Assembly: GCA_963971425.1 (NCBI GenBank)
Contig: OZ020519.1
Span: 10,308,028 to 10,372,027 of the forward strand
Length of the DNA stretch: 64,000 nucleotides
DNA from: Bryoerythrophyllum caledonicum
Lineage: Eukaryota; Streptophyta; Bryopsida; Pottiales; Pottiaceae
Direction of reading: 5' to 3'
The translations under genes were made by a program, and so were the position numbers. Shown here piece after piece: positions 43,546 to 55,443 of this stretch; positions within the stretch are counted from its first letter, which is position 1, and every line of letters begins with the position of its first letter. A model generated the notes under the pieces. The model saw nothing but the letters and a program-made list of their open reading frames with translations. It did no database searches and was not told where the DNA came from.

Positions 43546-44220
43546 AGATGTGTGTTTTTGAAGGATTTTTTTATTTATTTTTTTCATTATTATGTATGTA
43601 ATGGTAGTTCCTCATACACCAATTTTTAGAGATATATGTGAATTTTCCTTCATTTTTTAAAAAAGAAACCAAAGTTATCAGGACTTTGCAAAGAGAAAAA
43701 CCTGAGAGATTTCATACCAAAAAAAAAAAAACCCCCAGTTTTTCCACATATCCCTAACCTACCATAAAATTTCTTATGGGAAGTTAAAATCATCCATGTC
43801 TTAAAATTTGTAGAAAATATGATCCCATGGTGATAAGTAACAAACTTGCATTTGCTAGAAATTAATCAGTTTTACTTCTTCAATAAAAGTAAAAGTTCAA
43901 GTCTAACATTGATGTCATGAAATTCATTTTGCTAGTAAAACTTGAAAGCACCAAAGCTAAGTTCCCGTAAAGAACCAATGCATTTTACATGAATCCCTAG
44001 ATTAAAAAAATTCAAGATTGGCTTTTTGAGAATGTAACCATAGGATCTTCTTCTACACTTATATGAGATGATGTGGTAAAAATTTAGTGGATTTTGACCG
44101 TACAATAGAAAGACAACATGGGATTTACAAGTGTAATAGGTGATATTCTACATAAACTATTACATTTGTAAATTCTTCTATCATCCATAGCCACCTTGTC
44201 CTTACAGGATTAAGGATTAA
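43546..44220. other. AT-rich spacer, nothing identified
   Basis: No gene, structured repeat or RNA gene could be supported. It ends at TTAA (44217-44220), the flank of the next element. Confidence 0.4.
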
Positions 44221-44801
44221 TCCTTGAAAGACTAGGCCCAATGTTGGTCAAAAAGTAGTGCGGAACTGCCACTGTGAAAAAAAGAGGCATGAAATCACAT
44301 TTTAAAGTGTAATATTGGACTTTGAACCATAATATCTTAAAATATACTTTTAGATGAACTTGCCATATTTTTTTAGTTGCAATCCACTGCACCTATATGA
44401 AGATTATAGCGTTTGAAATGCAAGAAAAAGTATTTTTCTCCCCTTTGCCGGACAATATGTGAAAATGTTTGACATGAGTTAAAAATGCTTTCTTACACTA
44501 AAGACAAGAACTTTTTTTGACATCTTCAAAGAAGGAAACATTCTTTACATGCATGAAAAAAATTTAAGGTTAATAGAACTTCTAGCAAAAAAAATTGAAT
44601 TTCCCGAATCCCAAGTTTTGCACTTTGAACAATATAACTTTCATTACAAAGGTCCGGTGTGAAAAAATAGTATATTCCCACAAAACTACTACAATGTCGC
44701 ATCTTCATAAAAGATTTCAAAAATGCAAGATCAAAACTGAGACCATAGAAACCTACCAGAAATGGAAAATGTCCACCCAAAGAGAAATGGTCTTGTAGGG
44801 G
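44221..44801. mobile_element. TTAA-flanked element adjoining another
   Basis: TTAA at 44217-44220, a TCCTTGAAAGACTAGGCCC end, and a CTTGTAGGGG end just before TTAA at 44802-44805. About 581 bp with no intact gene. The right TTAA is shared with the neighbouring element, so one inserted at the border of the other. Confidence 0.55.
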
Positions 44802-44805
44802 TTAA

Positions 44806-45749
44806 CCCCTAAAGGCTCAAGAGTCCCCTCGGGGGACTTTGAAGATTTGGACAGGTTCCCTTTGCGCCAATTTATAACATTCCTTTTTGAAATTTATACT
44901 GTAGATGGACATTACTAAAAGCTTTGTGTGAGTACATTTTTTTTCCTAAATTCAATATTTCATAAAACAATTATAGTGTTTTGAATTTCAAATGGGAGAG
45001 CCTGCACTTTGGGCAACTCCAAAAACTTTTGCTAGAACACTCTATGTAATGTGAGATTTTCCATCGAAGCGGGTAATATTATTTCCTTTCGTACTGTCAA
45101 AAAAAATTCTTGTCTTTAGTGAAAATTAGCACATCAATTCAAGTCAAACATTTGCACACATTTGTCTCACATTTGTCACACATTGTCGGACAAGGTACCA
45201 AAAAACTTCTTCTTTTCCATATAAAACTTAGATATATTCATATTTTGTAAATTTTTATTTTTCTACTACAAGATGTGGTGTAAACCTTCTTATTTGACGG
45301 TTTGGATTATCAATCTAAAGCATATTTAGTACACAAAAAAATAAAACGTGAATCAGCAAATTTCAAACCTCCACTCCTTGCACAATTGTTTTGAATATGC
45401 TACACCCCTTTTCTACCTCTAAAAATTGGTATACGAGGAAAAAACATTATGATTAACACGATGGTAATGGATTTAGACCTTGTGTAGTACAAAAACTTAA
45501 CACCAAGTGAAGTCAAAGTCTGTTGATCCACTCAAGGCAATAAAGAAAATGGACGGTTTTCTCTACTTCAAACACTATAATCTTTCAATCCATGCAGTCA
45601 AAGTTTTGAGGACATGACTAAACAAGTACCCATTGAGATCCTACAACAGTTAGATGAAGAAATAAAAGTTTTTCGTTTCCCTCCTTACTACGCGAGAAAA
45701 AGCACTCTTGAAGTGTTTTGGGTGTGAAAATGCCTTGGGCTTTCAGGGA
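44806..45749 (+). mobile_element. piggyBac-like non-autonomous element, full length (944 bp)
   Basis: TTAA on both sides (44802-44805, 45750-45753). The ends are CCCCTAAAGGCTCAAGAG and CTTGGGCTTTCAGGG. A palindrome GAGTCCCCTCGGGGGAC lies near the left end. It serves as the reference for the copies at 24470, 41380, 53493, 56680 and 57281. There is no transposase ORF. Confidence 0.75.
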
Positions 45750-45753
45750 TTAA

Positions 45754-46779
45754 AACCACCATTTAACTCAAAATAACCCTCAAAAGCACTACACTAATCA
45801 CGATATTTAGCATCGTCCTTACTAACTTTATCGAAAGGCTGTCACCCTAGGTAAACACTTTCACCTACAACAGACACGTCCATAGTGATAAGTGCAGAGA
45901 ACATTCATGACCGGTAAAAAATAAATGCATAAAAAATAAAACGTTGTAAAAAATAAATGCATAAAATAAGTAATATGTTATAGCATGAATAAGCTAATTA
46001 GTGTAGGAATATCATTCTCAGTGTACAACTGCAAATCTATTCACAGGAATGGAAAGTGGTCGTCCAAAAGCCAAAAGCCAAAAGAAAAATGGTCAGGCGT
46101 TGAAGTTTAACGGTTAATCTTGTTTCTTGAACCGAAACATCAAGTCTGTCCAGACATTCAACATGACCTTCACTTTCTGAAAGCTTGTGCACTTTTGAAC
46201 GCAGATTCCCTTTCAACGTGAACTTGTGCCATCAGCAAAAGGCTCATATCGTTGCTATGTTGCATTCATCTGGGATCTGTTTTACCCGGAGCATCACGTA
46301 GAGCGCCGAACCATCAATTAATTCCAGTGTGATTTCTCCAATGGAAATAGCACTATTCTACTTCGGTGTATGGATTAAAGAAGCTCGTGAGGAAGAGGAG
46401 AGGAGAGATGTTTTGTTACCACATGTTAGAAGCCATTTTTTGCTATCTTCTGACGAGAGCACTGTAGAAGTAGTAGTTGCTCTTTTACTGCCGAGTAGAG
46501 CTTTCAAGTAAAGTTGTTATTACTTGTCAGACAACAAACTTTCAGGCCAAGCGGCCTCAGTACTACTGCCTATCAAAGCAACACTACTACTGGCTTAACT
46601 TGGGTTCCAGCTGCGAGCTCGCGTTCTAGGTAGGATGATCGCGCACATTTGAATATGGGAGTGGAGCTGATCATCGACAAGATGCACTCCGACTGCCTGA
46701 TCGCGGAGAAGAGAGAGTAGACGGAGAGAGCGGGAGCGAGACGAGGGATGGATTGATTGAGCCTGGAGGTTGAGCGATC
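45754..46779. other. Upstream region of the MYC_N gene
   Basis: AT-rich at first, then GC-richer toward 46780, consistent with promoter and 5' UTR. The small frames here have no recognisable domain. No regulatory motif was firmly identified. Confidence 0.4.
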
Positions 46780-48621
46780 ATGCCGGCGTCGATAAACCCC
46801 ATGTTGCTGCAACACACGCTGCGTGGCCTGTGCACCGACTCCTCGCAGTGGGTGTACGCCGTGTTCTGGCGCATCTTGCCCCGCAATTACCCGCCTCCGC
46901 AGTGCGTAGTACTCCCCTTCTAGTGATGAGGTGTTGTGAGTATGAGGTGTCTGTTTTCCATGTCGGAGACTGGAGGTGTTCTCGCAGCTGCCAATGCTGG
47001 CTCTCGAGTGTGTGTTGTCGGCCACCGATGAATTCGGCCTAGTCAATTGGCTGAGCCAGCTACGTCAATTCGCGTAGCACTAGCTGGAGTTGGTTGGCTT
47101 GACTACTGGTTTGTTGGTGGTGCATGCAGATGGGACACGGAAGGTGGCGTCATGGACAGATCTAAGGGCAACAAGCGCAACTGGTGTGGCTCGCTGGCTT
47201 GCTTCTCTTTTGTTGTTGCTAGCGAGATACATGTCGGTGAATTCTCTCCCCGGGGAGTGAGGCTTTAAGTGTGCTAGTACCGACTGTGCATGCAGGATTC
47301 TGGTGTGGGAGGACGGGTTCTGCGACTTCGCGGCGTGCGGGGGCGCAGGCAGCACCCAGCTCGCTGTGAGCTCCTCGTTCCTGAGCTCGCGGCAGCTGCG
47401 TCCCCACGTCGAGCCTGAGCCGGACACCATGAGCCCGGAGCTCTTCTTCAAGATGTCGCACGAGGTCTACAACTACGGTGAAGGGTGCGTAGCCTCTTTC
47501 TCTCTCTCTCCCTCCCTCCCTCCCTCTACCTCCGGAGCCTTGACAACACTACCCCCTACAGGTTGATGGGCAAGGTGGCCGTGGACAATAGCCACAGGTG
47601 GGTGTTCAAGGAGCCGCTGGAGAATGAGATGAGCTTCCACTCGCCTTGGCACGCGTCCCTGGACCCGGTACGCCCACCCTCCTCCTCCTCGTCCTCATCC
47701 TAGTCCTCGTCGTCGCCATCGCCGTCTGTCAGTTACTACAGTTGTTCCATTCACATGACGTTGTGAGTGGATCGGAATTGCAGCAACCACGCACGTGGGA
47801 GGCGCAATTCAAGGCCGGGATTCAGACCATTGCAGTAGTGGCAGTGCAAGAGGGCGTCCTCCAGCTCGGTTCCACAAAACGGGTACCTTATCACCTCACC
47901 TCACCCACCGAATTCTCAAGTGAACGCGTTTTTCCAGAGGCAGGGTCTGAGCAGAGAGATGAGCAGTTGTGGATGAGGGAGATGGACACTCCAAGGATAA
48001 CTCTACTGTTGATTGGTTGTGTTAACTTGTCTTCCCAGGGGGGGTTGTTTTCAGGTGATGGAGGATCTAAGCTTTGTCCTCTACATGCAACGCAAGTTCA
48101 ACTTCCTGCACACATCGTCGACCTCCGGAAGCAGCAGCAGCTGCGGCACAAAGCGACCACTCCCCGCAACATTTGACAGCCATAGCCAACCAGGAACCTC
48201 TGCACATGACCCATGGCGACCGATGTTGACCAATCCTTCTTTCCCAGGCCTGAAACGTGCCCCAGGCGCGAAGCTCGCCTACTTGGACTCACCATCGGCT
48301 CCCGATGCACTCTTGCCATCCGCCATGTCGAGCTTGCACGCACTCCTGTCAAAGCTCCCAAGTGTCACGGGCACCGAGGGCGCTATCCATGGACATGACA
48401 TGAATCCAATCCCCATGATCTCCCACTCCACAGCGGAGGTCAAGGTGATGCCGGACTCGGGCAGCACCTCTGAGGCGGACACAGTTGAACATCCAAGCCA
48501 CCAACATCATCATGAGCTGGGGAGCACATTTCTGGAGTTTCTGAATGAGAGCGGGATCTCGGAAGCACTGGAGAATGGCGATTCCAGCTACACCTCGTTC
48601 CTGAATGAGATTTGCAGCTGA
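46780..48621 (+). CDS. MYC_N-domain (bHLH-MYC/LHW N-terminal-like) protein
   Basis: Six exons (46780-46901, 47130-47183, 47296-47484, 47562-47667, 47784-47882, 48055-48621) join in frame with GT-AG borders to 378 residues. The first 210 residues form the MYC/MYB N-terminal domain as in the plant family once mislabelled 'WNK-related' (Arabidopsis At3g15240 group): LCTDSSQWVYAVFWRILPRN, RSKGNKRNW, ILVWEDGFCDFA, GLMGKVAVDN, and TWEAQFKAGIQTIAVVAVQE. In these proteins the fold mediates contacts with other regulators. No bHLH follows; the tail is Ser/Pro/His-rich and ends FLNEICS. It probably acts in the nucleus as an adaptor without DNA binding of its own (inference). Intron 3 has TC-rich microsatellite sequence. 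Confidence 0.88.
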
Positions 48622-50100
48622 GACCGTTTCTAACAACATATCAATGTACAGGGATGAGATCGGGGACATCGGCATGTTAGAAAGCTTACAATAATATGGC
48701 ATGGTCTAGCATTAGGCTTATGATGTGTCACCGGTGATATTTTTCTAGATTCAAGTTTGGGATTGTTATGTAGCATCGGGATTCATTGTACACTTTTAGG
48801 TAGTAGTAGTAGTACCATCAGTACAATTTGTAGTAGCTTCCTAGTGTGCTGTGTTAGTTGTTCATGGGGAAAAAAAAACAGCTTGTTTTTGTTGCCAAAG
48901 GCATAAAGAGTTGTTGCTCTTCTTGGTGAACCGAAGGAGGGATTTGGTATCATGTGAAAATCAGGTAAAAGTAACTCCCTTTGATAACCAACCAAAACCC
49001 CTAACCCAACTCCTATAAAATTGGGGTATATTCAACCCAGTTCCGTCCCATTCACCCATTCAAATAGAGGCCCGCTATGAGTCAAGACCCCTTACTTTTG
49101 GTTGACGCTCATGGGGGTTACCTATTGGCAGCCACTTGCTAAACATGGTAGCACACTTTTAAAACTTATAGTTGATTGATAGAGAAAAAATGAAACCACA
49201 TCGGTTGAAATTGTAATTCTATTGGCTATTGCAGAAAATCATCCTATGTTGCACATAATATTTATTTGTTTGTAAAATTATATTCTATTATTATTATTCT
49301 TTCCTCTCTCCATATATGCACATTGCAAGTTAACATGTCGGTGATGGGGGGTTTACCTTGATGCACCATCATATTATTTGCAAAGACAAGCTTCAATATT
49401 ACATGGGCAGAGGGGAGAGAATGTTGAATAGAATACAATATCTTCAGAATATGATTGCGGTCATTCCGGGTTTGCCAAACTTGTTGCTTTTGTTATGTTC
49501 TCGTTGTTGGACATCGGACGAGCAGTCCCCGCCGCAACACCTGATGCTTTTTCTGGAAGTGATATTCCTCTAACTTATTGCATGGTTTTACGTACCTGAC
49601 ACCTTCTGGTAAGTTTATTCTCGGCTTGTTAAAGTCTTACCAGAGAAGTGATCCTGTCTGGAAGTAAGTATAATGTGAGTACTGTAGTAGTACCTGCTTC
49701 AATAACAAGCAACAAATGAATTGATCTTATGCACACTGTTTGTGTTGACAACTTTCAGGTGCTAGGCTGCAGCACGCAGGCTTTTCTTTTTCCCTTTTGA
49801 ACTTTTCCCCTTTTTCCTTTCTTTCCGAGGCCAGTACCACAGCTGTTGTTTGTGTAACCAGGCTTTCTCACCAAGGAATTGAATTATTACATGGTCATTT
49901 AAACCATCCAACAGTAAAAATGATTTTTGCCCAAAAAGAAAGCATTGAGTTACTGTTGCCATGCACATAAACATGAATCACTCGAGGGAAAATGATTGAG
50001 AACAGACCCAAGGATCAGGTTTCTTTGAGGGACTCCAGTCAAATGGGGCCCCAGTGAATAAAGTGTTTGTTCGGTCCACCACTAAACTAATGTCCATCAG
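48622..50100. other. MYC_N gene 3' region and MITE
   Basis: The first few hundred bases should be the 3' UTR. A TA-type MITE fills 48963-49358. From 49360 to 50000 no gene is supported; the frame at 49358-49573 starts inside the MITE edge. About 50010-50105 is a 3' SINE fragment in reverse orientation (AGTGAATAAAGTGTTTGTTC). Confidence 0.45.
48963..49358 (+). mobile_element. TA-type MITE, copy 4 (diverged, 396 bp)
   Basis: Ends AGGTAAAAGTAACTCCC and GGGGGGTTTACCT; the flanking TA is lost. An extra AT-rich stretch (about 49255-49300) lengthens it relative to the 352-354-bp copies. Confidence 0.7.
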
Positions 50101-50109
50101 GTTTCTTTT

Positions 50110-50265
50110 GACATGAGAGTTGAGGGAAAGATACCATGAGTCTCCATCTTTTTTTTCTAATTTTTTTTTACTCAATAGTTTCAAATTCCTATAATTACCT
50201 CGAAGAAGAAAAGAGTAGCATCGAATCATGGTACAACATGACCTCTCCTTTTTAACCCTTGAAGG
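50110..50265 (+). mobile_element. MITE fragment (UGGT-intron family)
   Basis: GAGGGAAAGATACCATGAG followed later by TGGTACAACATGACCTCTCC, the family order, then broken off at TTTTTAACCCTTGAAGG where a TTAA-type repeat begins. Confidence 0.5.
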
Positions 50266-50500
50266 CCGACGAGGAATTTTAGCCGAAGAAAATCTACAAC
50301 TCCACTTCATAAAAATCACTGTAACTTGCACTGCATTTAATCCATAATTGGTTGTCACTTTTCTAGGAGGATAATTCTCAAAATTAGAAAACATCCCCTA
50401 CCATTTGGCAATTAATAAGACCCCTAGCCATTTTTACTACCACTATGAGATGAAATTGAACAAAATTAGTATATTAAACCAACTTTGTGTTTTTAAGCGC

Positions 50501-50768
50501 AGGGCAGATTGACCCCCTCATTGGGAGGTACTCGAGGTGAGCCCCATCTTAGTTGCAGGGGGTCATTTTTCTAGCCCTTTTATTTTGGGGGATCTAGAGG
50601 TTTTTTTGTTTTTTTAGGGCAAATTTCGGGCCTGCGGCCATTGTTCATCTTTCGGGACTCTCCCTAGTTGTAATTAGGGCCTCATCCAAAACAAAATAGG
50701 GGCCAGGTTTGACCCCACGACCGCGTGGTCCCCTCAGGTAACTCCCAACGAGGGGGTCAATTTGCCCT
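50501..50768. mobile_element. 268-bp long-TIR element, copy 1
   Basis: The ends AGGGCAGATTGACCCCCTC and GAGGGGGTCAATTTGCCCT are inverted repeats extending about 27 bp (through the TTGGGAG block). The interior has GGGGGATCTAGAGGTTTTTT and AAAATAGGGGCCAGGTTTGA. A copy of identical length lies at 55176-55443. No ORF and no clear target duplication. Confidence 0.65.
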
Positions 50769-51844
50769 AGGCATGTTCTAAATGCAAGCATGTGAGCTAC
50801 ATAAAGCTTGTCAAACCTATCAAACAAAGCAAGAAGGGTTTGAGTAGGAGCTACAAGTCTACTAAGACCATAGCCCGTTACTTCTTAATACTCACTCAGC
50901 AATAATGATAGTGGGATAACAAGGATTCACATTTGGGATGTTTTGCTTCAATATTATCCAAAATAAAATGGAAAATAAACAAAACTCGTACGCAATTAAG
51001 TGGAAAGAGTAACACAAGAAAAATGTGTATTTATTAATCCATAATAAGAATGATTCACTTGGCCCAATTTAACTGAATTAGATTTTTCAGTTCCCATTTT
51101 TTAAAATTAATCAAAAAACGACTTAGTTTCAAGGCTTTGGATCCGTGTTTCATTCATTGCTCATCAGTTGTAAAATTAGTGTTGATGTCTACATATTGTC
51201 ATTCTTTCCTGCGAAGGGATCTCTTTAAACCATATAGACGGATGCTACGGGAAGGGGGGTGTGGACAAAACCTAGCCCCTATTTTTATGTTGGAGTGGGC
51301 CCCTATTTAGACTAAGGTGGGCCCTCCAAGATTAGCTTAGAGTCGTATGCCCCAAATTTAACCCCTCAACAAAAAAAAGCTCCTGGACCCCCGAAATTTT
51401 AAAAAAAGGCAGACATACAATTTTTTAATTTTGGGCGAGGTTTGGATGTGCACTATGTTCATAACTTTGCATTGACATACAGCCTACCCCTGACCCACCC
51501 TCAGTGACATCAGTCTACATGAAATAAAGAGATCCCCTTCGAAGCTTGAGCGAGGTAAAAATCTGTGGCATAGTGAACTTCACTTTGAGCAACCATTTGG
51601 TTGAAATTCAGTAATTACCTTGTTGAAAGTATTAGTGAGAGGCTTGTACTTCCACTATGACCATGATTCAGTTTGTTGTTTCCTTGGTCACCTTCTCATT
51701 GACTGAAATGTATGGAACTCGCGTACAAATGAAGAACTACTGCTATATTTCCCTCAACCGTAAGTCAATAGAAACATTTGACTCAAGGTGGTTTTGTGCA
51801 TTCACTGAGGTAGCTGAGGCCTTCAATGGAACCCTCATCATTCT
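50769..51844. other. Gene-free spacer with a GGGGCC-type repeat
   Basis: About 51230-51540 resembles 21190-21400 (GGTGTGGACAAAACCTAGCC, GGGGCCCTATTT-like words) and more distantly the 268-bp elements. No gene is supported; the frame at 51657-51956 runs into SINE sequence. Confidence 0.45.
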
Positions 51845-52350
51845 TTTCAGCTTTAAAATAAGAATAAGAAGAACTTTGGTTTCCAAGGAGGTTGGCAAGA
51901 AGTGCATGTTCATTCCATCACTAAATCGATGCCCATCAGATAAAGAGATAAGGTAAGCCTCCCCAAAACCAACAAAAATCCACAGCCAACGCCTATAAAA
52001 TTGGGGTATATCCAACCTTCTTCCATCCCATTACCACCAACTGAGCTCCAAATGGAGGTTTGCTATTAGTCAAGACCCTTACTTTTGGTCGTTGGTTGTG
52101 GGGTACCTACTATTATTCACCCACAAAACATGGCTGCACAATTTGAAAATTCATAACTAACTCATTTTTCATTGAAAAAGTATGAAATCACTTGGGTTGG
52201 AATTGTAATTCTATTGGCTATCACTGAAAAATAATAGTATAATTATCTCCTCTCTCCATATATGCACATTCCTTAACTTGTTGGTTTTAAGGGGGTTTAC
52301 CTTAGTAGTATGGAACTACTTCTACTCTCGAGAGAGTAGACACTATCAAA
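51845..52350 (-). mobile_element. SINE copy interrupted by a TA-type MITE
   Basis: The left part (GAAGAACTTTGGTTTCCAAG to CCCATCAGATAAAGAGA) and the right part (GTAGTATGGAACTACTTCTA, CTCGAGAGAGTAGACACT) together match 43290-43440, where they are continuous. The MITE fills 51951-52302 between them. Confidence 0.7.
51951..52302 (+). mobile_element. TA-type MITE, copy 3 (352 bp), nested in a SINE
   Basis: Ends AGGTAAGCCTCCCC and GGGGGTTTACCT, flanked by TA (51949-51950, 52303-52304). Comparison with the uninterrupted SINE at 43380-43405 confirms that TA is the duplicated target. Confidence 0.85.
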
Positions 52351-53492
52351 CAATTTTAAAATTGTGCAAGTCATAGTCAACATTTTAGGTATAAGTGACT
52401 GACTTTCACTATAATCATACAAAGAAAGAAATGCATTTAATCTTTAACTTATTTTTCTACTTACAAACTTGAGCATGTTCTTAGGTTTTGGTGCTTGTTG
52501 AAGTGTAAATTTCAATTATTGACACACACACACACACCATTTTAGTGGCAATAGAGTTATTTGAAAATTGAGGCAAAGATATAATGAGTTTTGACCTCTT
52601 TTCTCATTTTAAATAATCAAGAGCAGCCCTAACAAGCTCTACGTATCTATATTCAATTCAAAAGAGGAAAAAAGTGTCTAAGATTTATGGTAGGACATAA
52701 CCTCTCCTTCATTCTCAAATGCAGCTAAGGTGTCTCCAAACTAAGTAGTGTGTATATTTGGAGGGGACGCAAACTTTCAAAGTCCCCCCATAGGACTCTT
52801 AGTAATTTAGAGGTTAATAAAGTTATTTCTCTCCGATAGTTTTTACTATTACATTTTCAAGCCAAGTGTTCATATTCTTCTGATAATATGTGAGTTAGTT
52901 ATGAATTTTCAAAGTGCCACTAAAGACCCCCTCCCAATAAGCGCCAACCAAAAATAAGAGTCACGACCAGTAGCATACCTTAATTTGGAGTTGTAAAAGA
53001 CGAATAGATGGGAATAGGGCGGAAATGGGAATGTTTATAGAGTGGCAGTAATTAGAAAATGGGTGGTAATGGAATGGGTTACCTTTGAACTCAACTACTT
53101 CTAACTTGAATTTAGAGACCACCAAGAGCAAACACATTCAAGGGCATTCAACCACAATAGTAACTCAATTAGACGACAAAGACTATTCCAAATAGTGACG
53201 AGTTGTGGTATAGTTTGCCACTTTTTGGTCTACTCAATGGTCATCTCACACCACCTTTCTAGTATACTATATCTATGTTTAGTGTAGCCAAAATATATGA
53301 TTTATAAATTCTATAAGATTTTAATCTTGATGAAATTTTTTACCAACAATATTGGCAATGAATACCCTCTTTGAGTAGTATAGATATTTGTGCTCTCATT
53401 AATAAATTTCATCAAAAAATTATGCACTTTCAAATCATATAATACCACTGTAAGAAACATAAAATTTTGTGTAGTGGACTTATTAGGACTAA
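52303..53492. other. Spacer with fragments of two MITE families
   Basis: About 52560-52755 is a UGGT-intron-family MITE fragment (GCAAAGATATAATGAGTTTT, GACCTCTTTTCTCATTTTAA). About 52915-53090 is a degraded inverted TA-type MITE. (CA)n occurs at 52522-52538. No gene is seen. Confidence 0.5.
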
Positions 53493-53613
53493 TCCCTAAA
53501 GGCCCAAGTGTCCCTTGGGAGGACAATTTTGATTTTGGACAGGTTCCTAAAATTTGAAAAAATAAAATAAAATAAAATAAAAATTTACTAGATTGTCCCT
53601 GATAAGAGTTGTG

Positions 53614-53693
<80 letters not shown>

Positions 53694-54489
53694 ATTTTAA
53701 TTTTTTTTTTTTTTGGATTCATGGTTTGAAAGCTAGTACCACTCAACGTTAGAAATGGGGACTCCATGCAACTCAAAATTTTTGCTAAAAGTTCCTATTG
53801 AAATTGAGATTTTTCCATACATATTGAGAATCTTACTTTATTTGAAGTTGTCGAAAAAAATTCCTTGTCTTTAGTGTTAAAAAAAATTTAACTGAAGACA
53901 ATATTTATACACATTTCCAACAAGCGGGGAAAAAACTTCTTCCTTTCAACATAAAACCTAGAGATCTTCATTTTTTACTTTTTATTTTTTCAAGAACAAT
54001 ACGTGGTGGAAACCTTCTTCTTGACTGATTGGATTATCATTCTAAAACATAATTAATTCACAAAAAAATAAAACGCGAATAAACAATTTTTGAACCTCCA
54101 CTCCTTGCACACTTGTTTTGAATACGCTACACCCCTTTTTTACCTCTAAAAACTGTTGTATTGGGAACTAACATCATGCTTAAACACAATTGTAAAAGAT
54201 TTAGACCATTTGTAGTGCAAAAATTTGATACCAAGTGAAGTCAAAGTCTGCTCATCCACTCAACACAGGGAAGAAAATGAACCATTTTCATGACTTCAAA
54301 CACGGTAGTCTTTCAATCCATGTGGTCAAAATTTGTGAAATTTTGTGAGGACAATACTAAACAAGTAGTCGTTGAGATCCTACAGTTAGATGTAGAAAAT
54401 ATAGTTCTTTGTTTCCCTCCTTACTCATTGCACTAGAACTAGCAATTATGAAGTGTTTCTGGTGTGAAAATGCCTTGGGCCTTTAGGGG
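53493..54489 (+). mobile_element. piggyBac-like non-autonomous element with (TA)36 insertion
   Basis: Left end TCCCTAAAGGCCCAAGTGTC (flank mutated to CTAA), right end CTTGGGCCTTTAGGGG followed by TTAA (54490-54493). The length is 997 bp; the extra length over 944 bp is largely the TA microsatellite. Confidence 0.7.
53617..53688. repeat. (TA)36 microsatellite
   Basis: A perfect alternation of T and A for 72 bases inside the piggyBac-like element. It generates the spurious IYIYIY reading frame on the minus strand. Confidence 0.97.
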
Positions 54490-54493
54490 TTAA

Positions 54494-55175
54494 ACAAATA
54501 GTAGTGTTGTAAACCAGAAAGACTGGTATTGTATTGAAAGTTTGGGTGACTTTACATGGAACTTAAAGAATCCTGACAAGTCGGGGATCCGGCACTAGTT
54601 ATGGAACTCCCCGTACAATGACAATAATCACTACAAAGAGAGAGGCAGCAAATGGTGTGTCCCTGTTTGTAGTTCCTGGAGTATGCAAACATACGAATCT
54701 GCCTTTCATTAATGTTCTCATTCTAGCGGCATTTTCCCCACCTCCTGCCATTTCTATTACTGTAATTCAAAGGCAACAGCTTCATATGATTGGCAAGCAG
54801 TAAGCTAAGCAGTTTTGGAGGATTTCGGTGTTATTGATTCAACCTTTTTAATCCTCCTCTATTGTTTGTTTGAAAAGCTGTTGACTCTCTATCTCGCTCA
54901 GAGTCACGTGGCTGTGTAAAATTTATTTTTTTATCACATACAACTTTGTTTGATTTCAGGGTTATTTTTTGTACACATATGGAAGTAGTAATGCTACCCC
55001 CAATAGACTCTTTATTCATGCCGGTCAATAAGACAAGCGTCACTCTCTTTCTCTTAAATGCATGGAACAAGTGGGTGCAATGGTTATAATAAGTTGATAA
55101 CTACACCAAACACTCCATATACCGTGGACCATACTACTTTTTGGTAAGGTGGCGGTGAGGTGGTAGAGAGAGGCC
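54494..55175. other. Spacer, no gene supported
   Basis: It begins with a UGGT-intron-family MITE end (ATTGAAAGTTTGGGTGACTT). About 54990-55025 is a 3' SINE fragment (GACTCTTTATTCATGCCGGT). The frames at 54618-54803 and 54831-55070 show no domain. Confidence 0.4.
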
Positions 55176-55443
55176 AGGGAGAATTGACCCCCTCCCTTGT
55201 CCTTATCCGAGGGGGCGATGAGGTGGTGGGGCCAAACTTGGCCCCTATTTTGTTTTTGGATGGGGCCCAATTTATAGAAAAGAGGTACCTCTATGGTAAA
55301 CACTGGCCGTAGGCTCCAAATTTGTAAAAAAAAACCCAAAAATCCTCTAGATCCCTCAAAATAAGAGGGCCAAGAAAATGACCCTATGCAATTAAGATGG
55401 GGCCCACCTCGGATAAGGACGAGCGAGGGGGTCAATTCTCCCT
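55176..55443. mobile_element. 268-bp long-TIR element, copy 2
   Basis: Ends AGGGAGAATTGACCCCCTC and GAGGGGGTCAATTCTCCCT. The inverted repeats extend further through CTTGTCCTTATCCGAG / CTCGGATAAGGACGAG. It has the same length and internal order as copy 1, in opposite internal orientation (GGGGCCAAACTTGGCCCC here). Confidence 0.65.

Noticed and set aside
53588..53776. Frame with an IYIYIY run
   Set aside because: Translation of the (TA)36 microsatellite.
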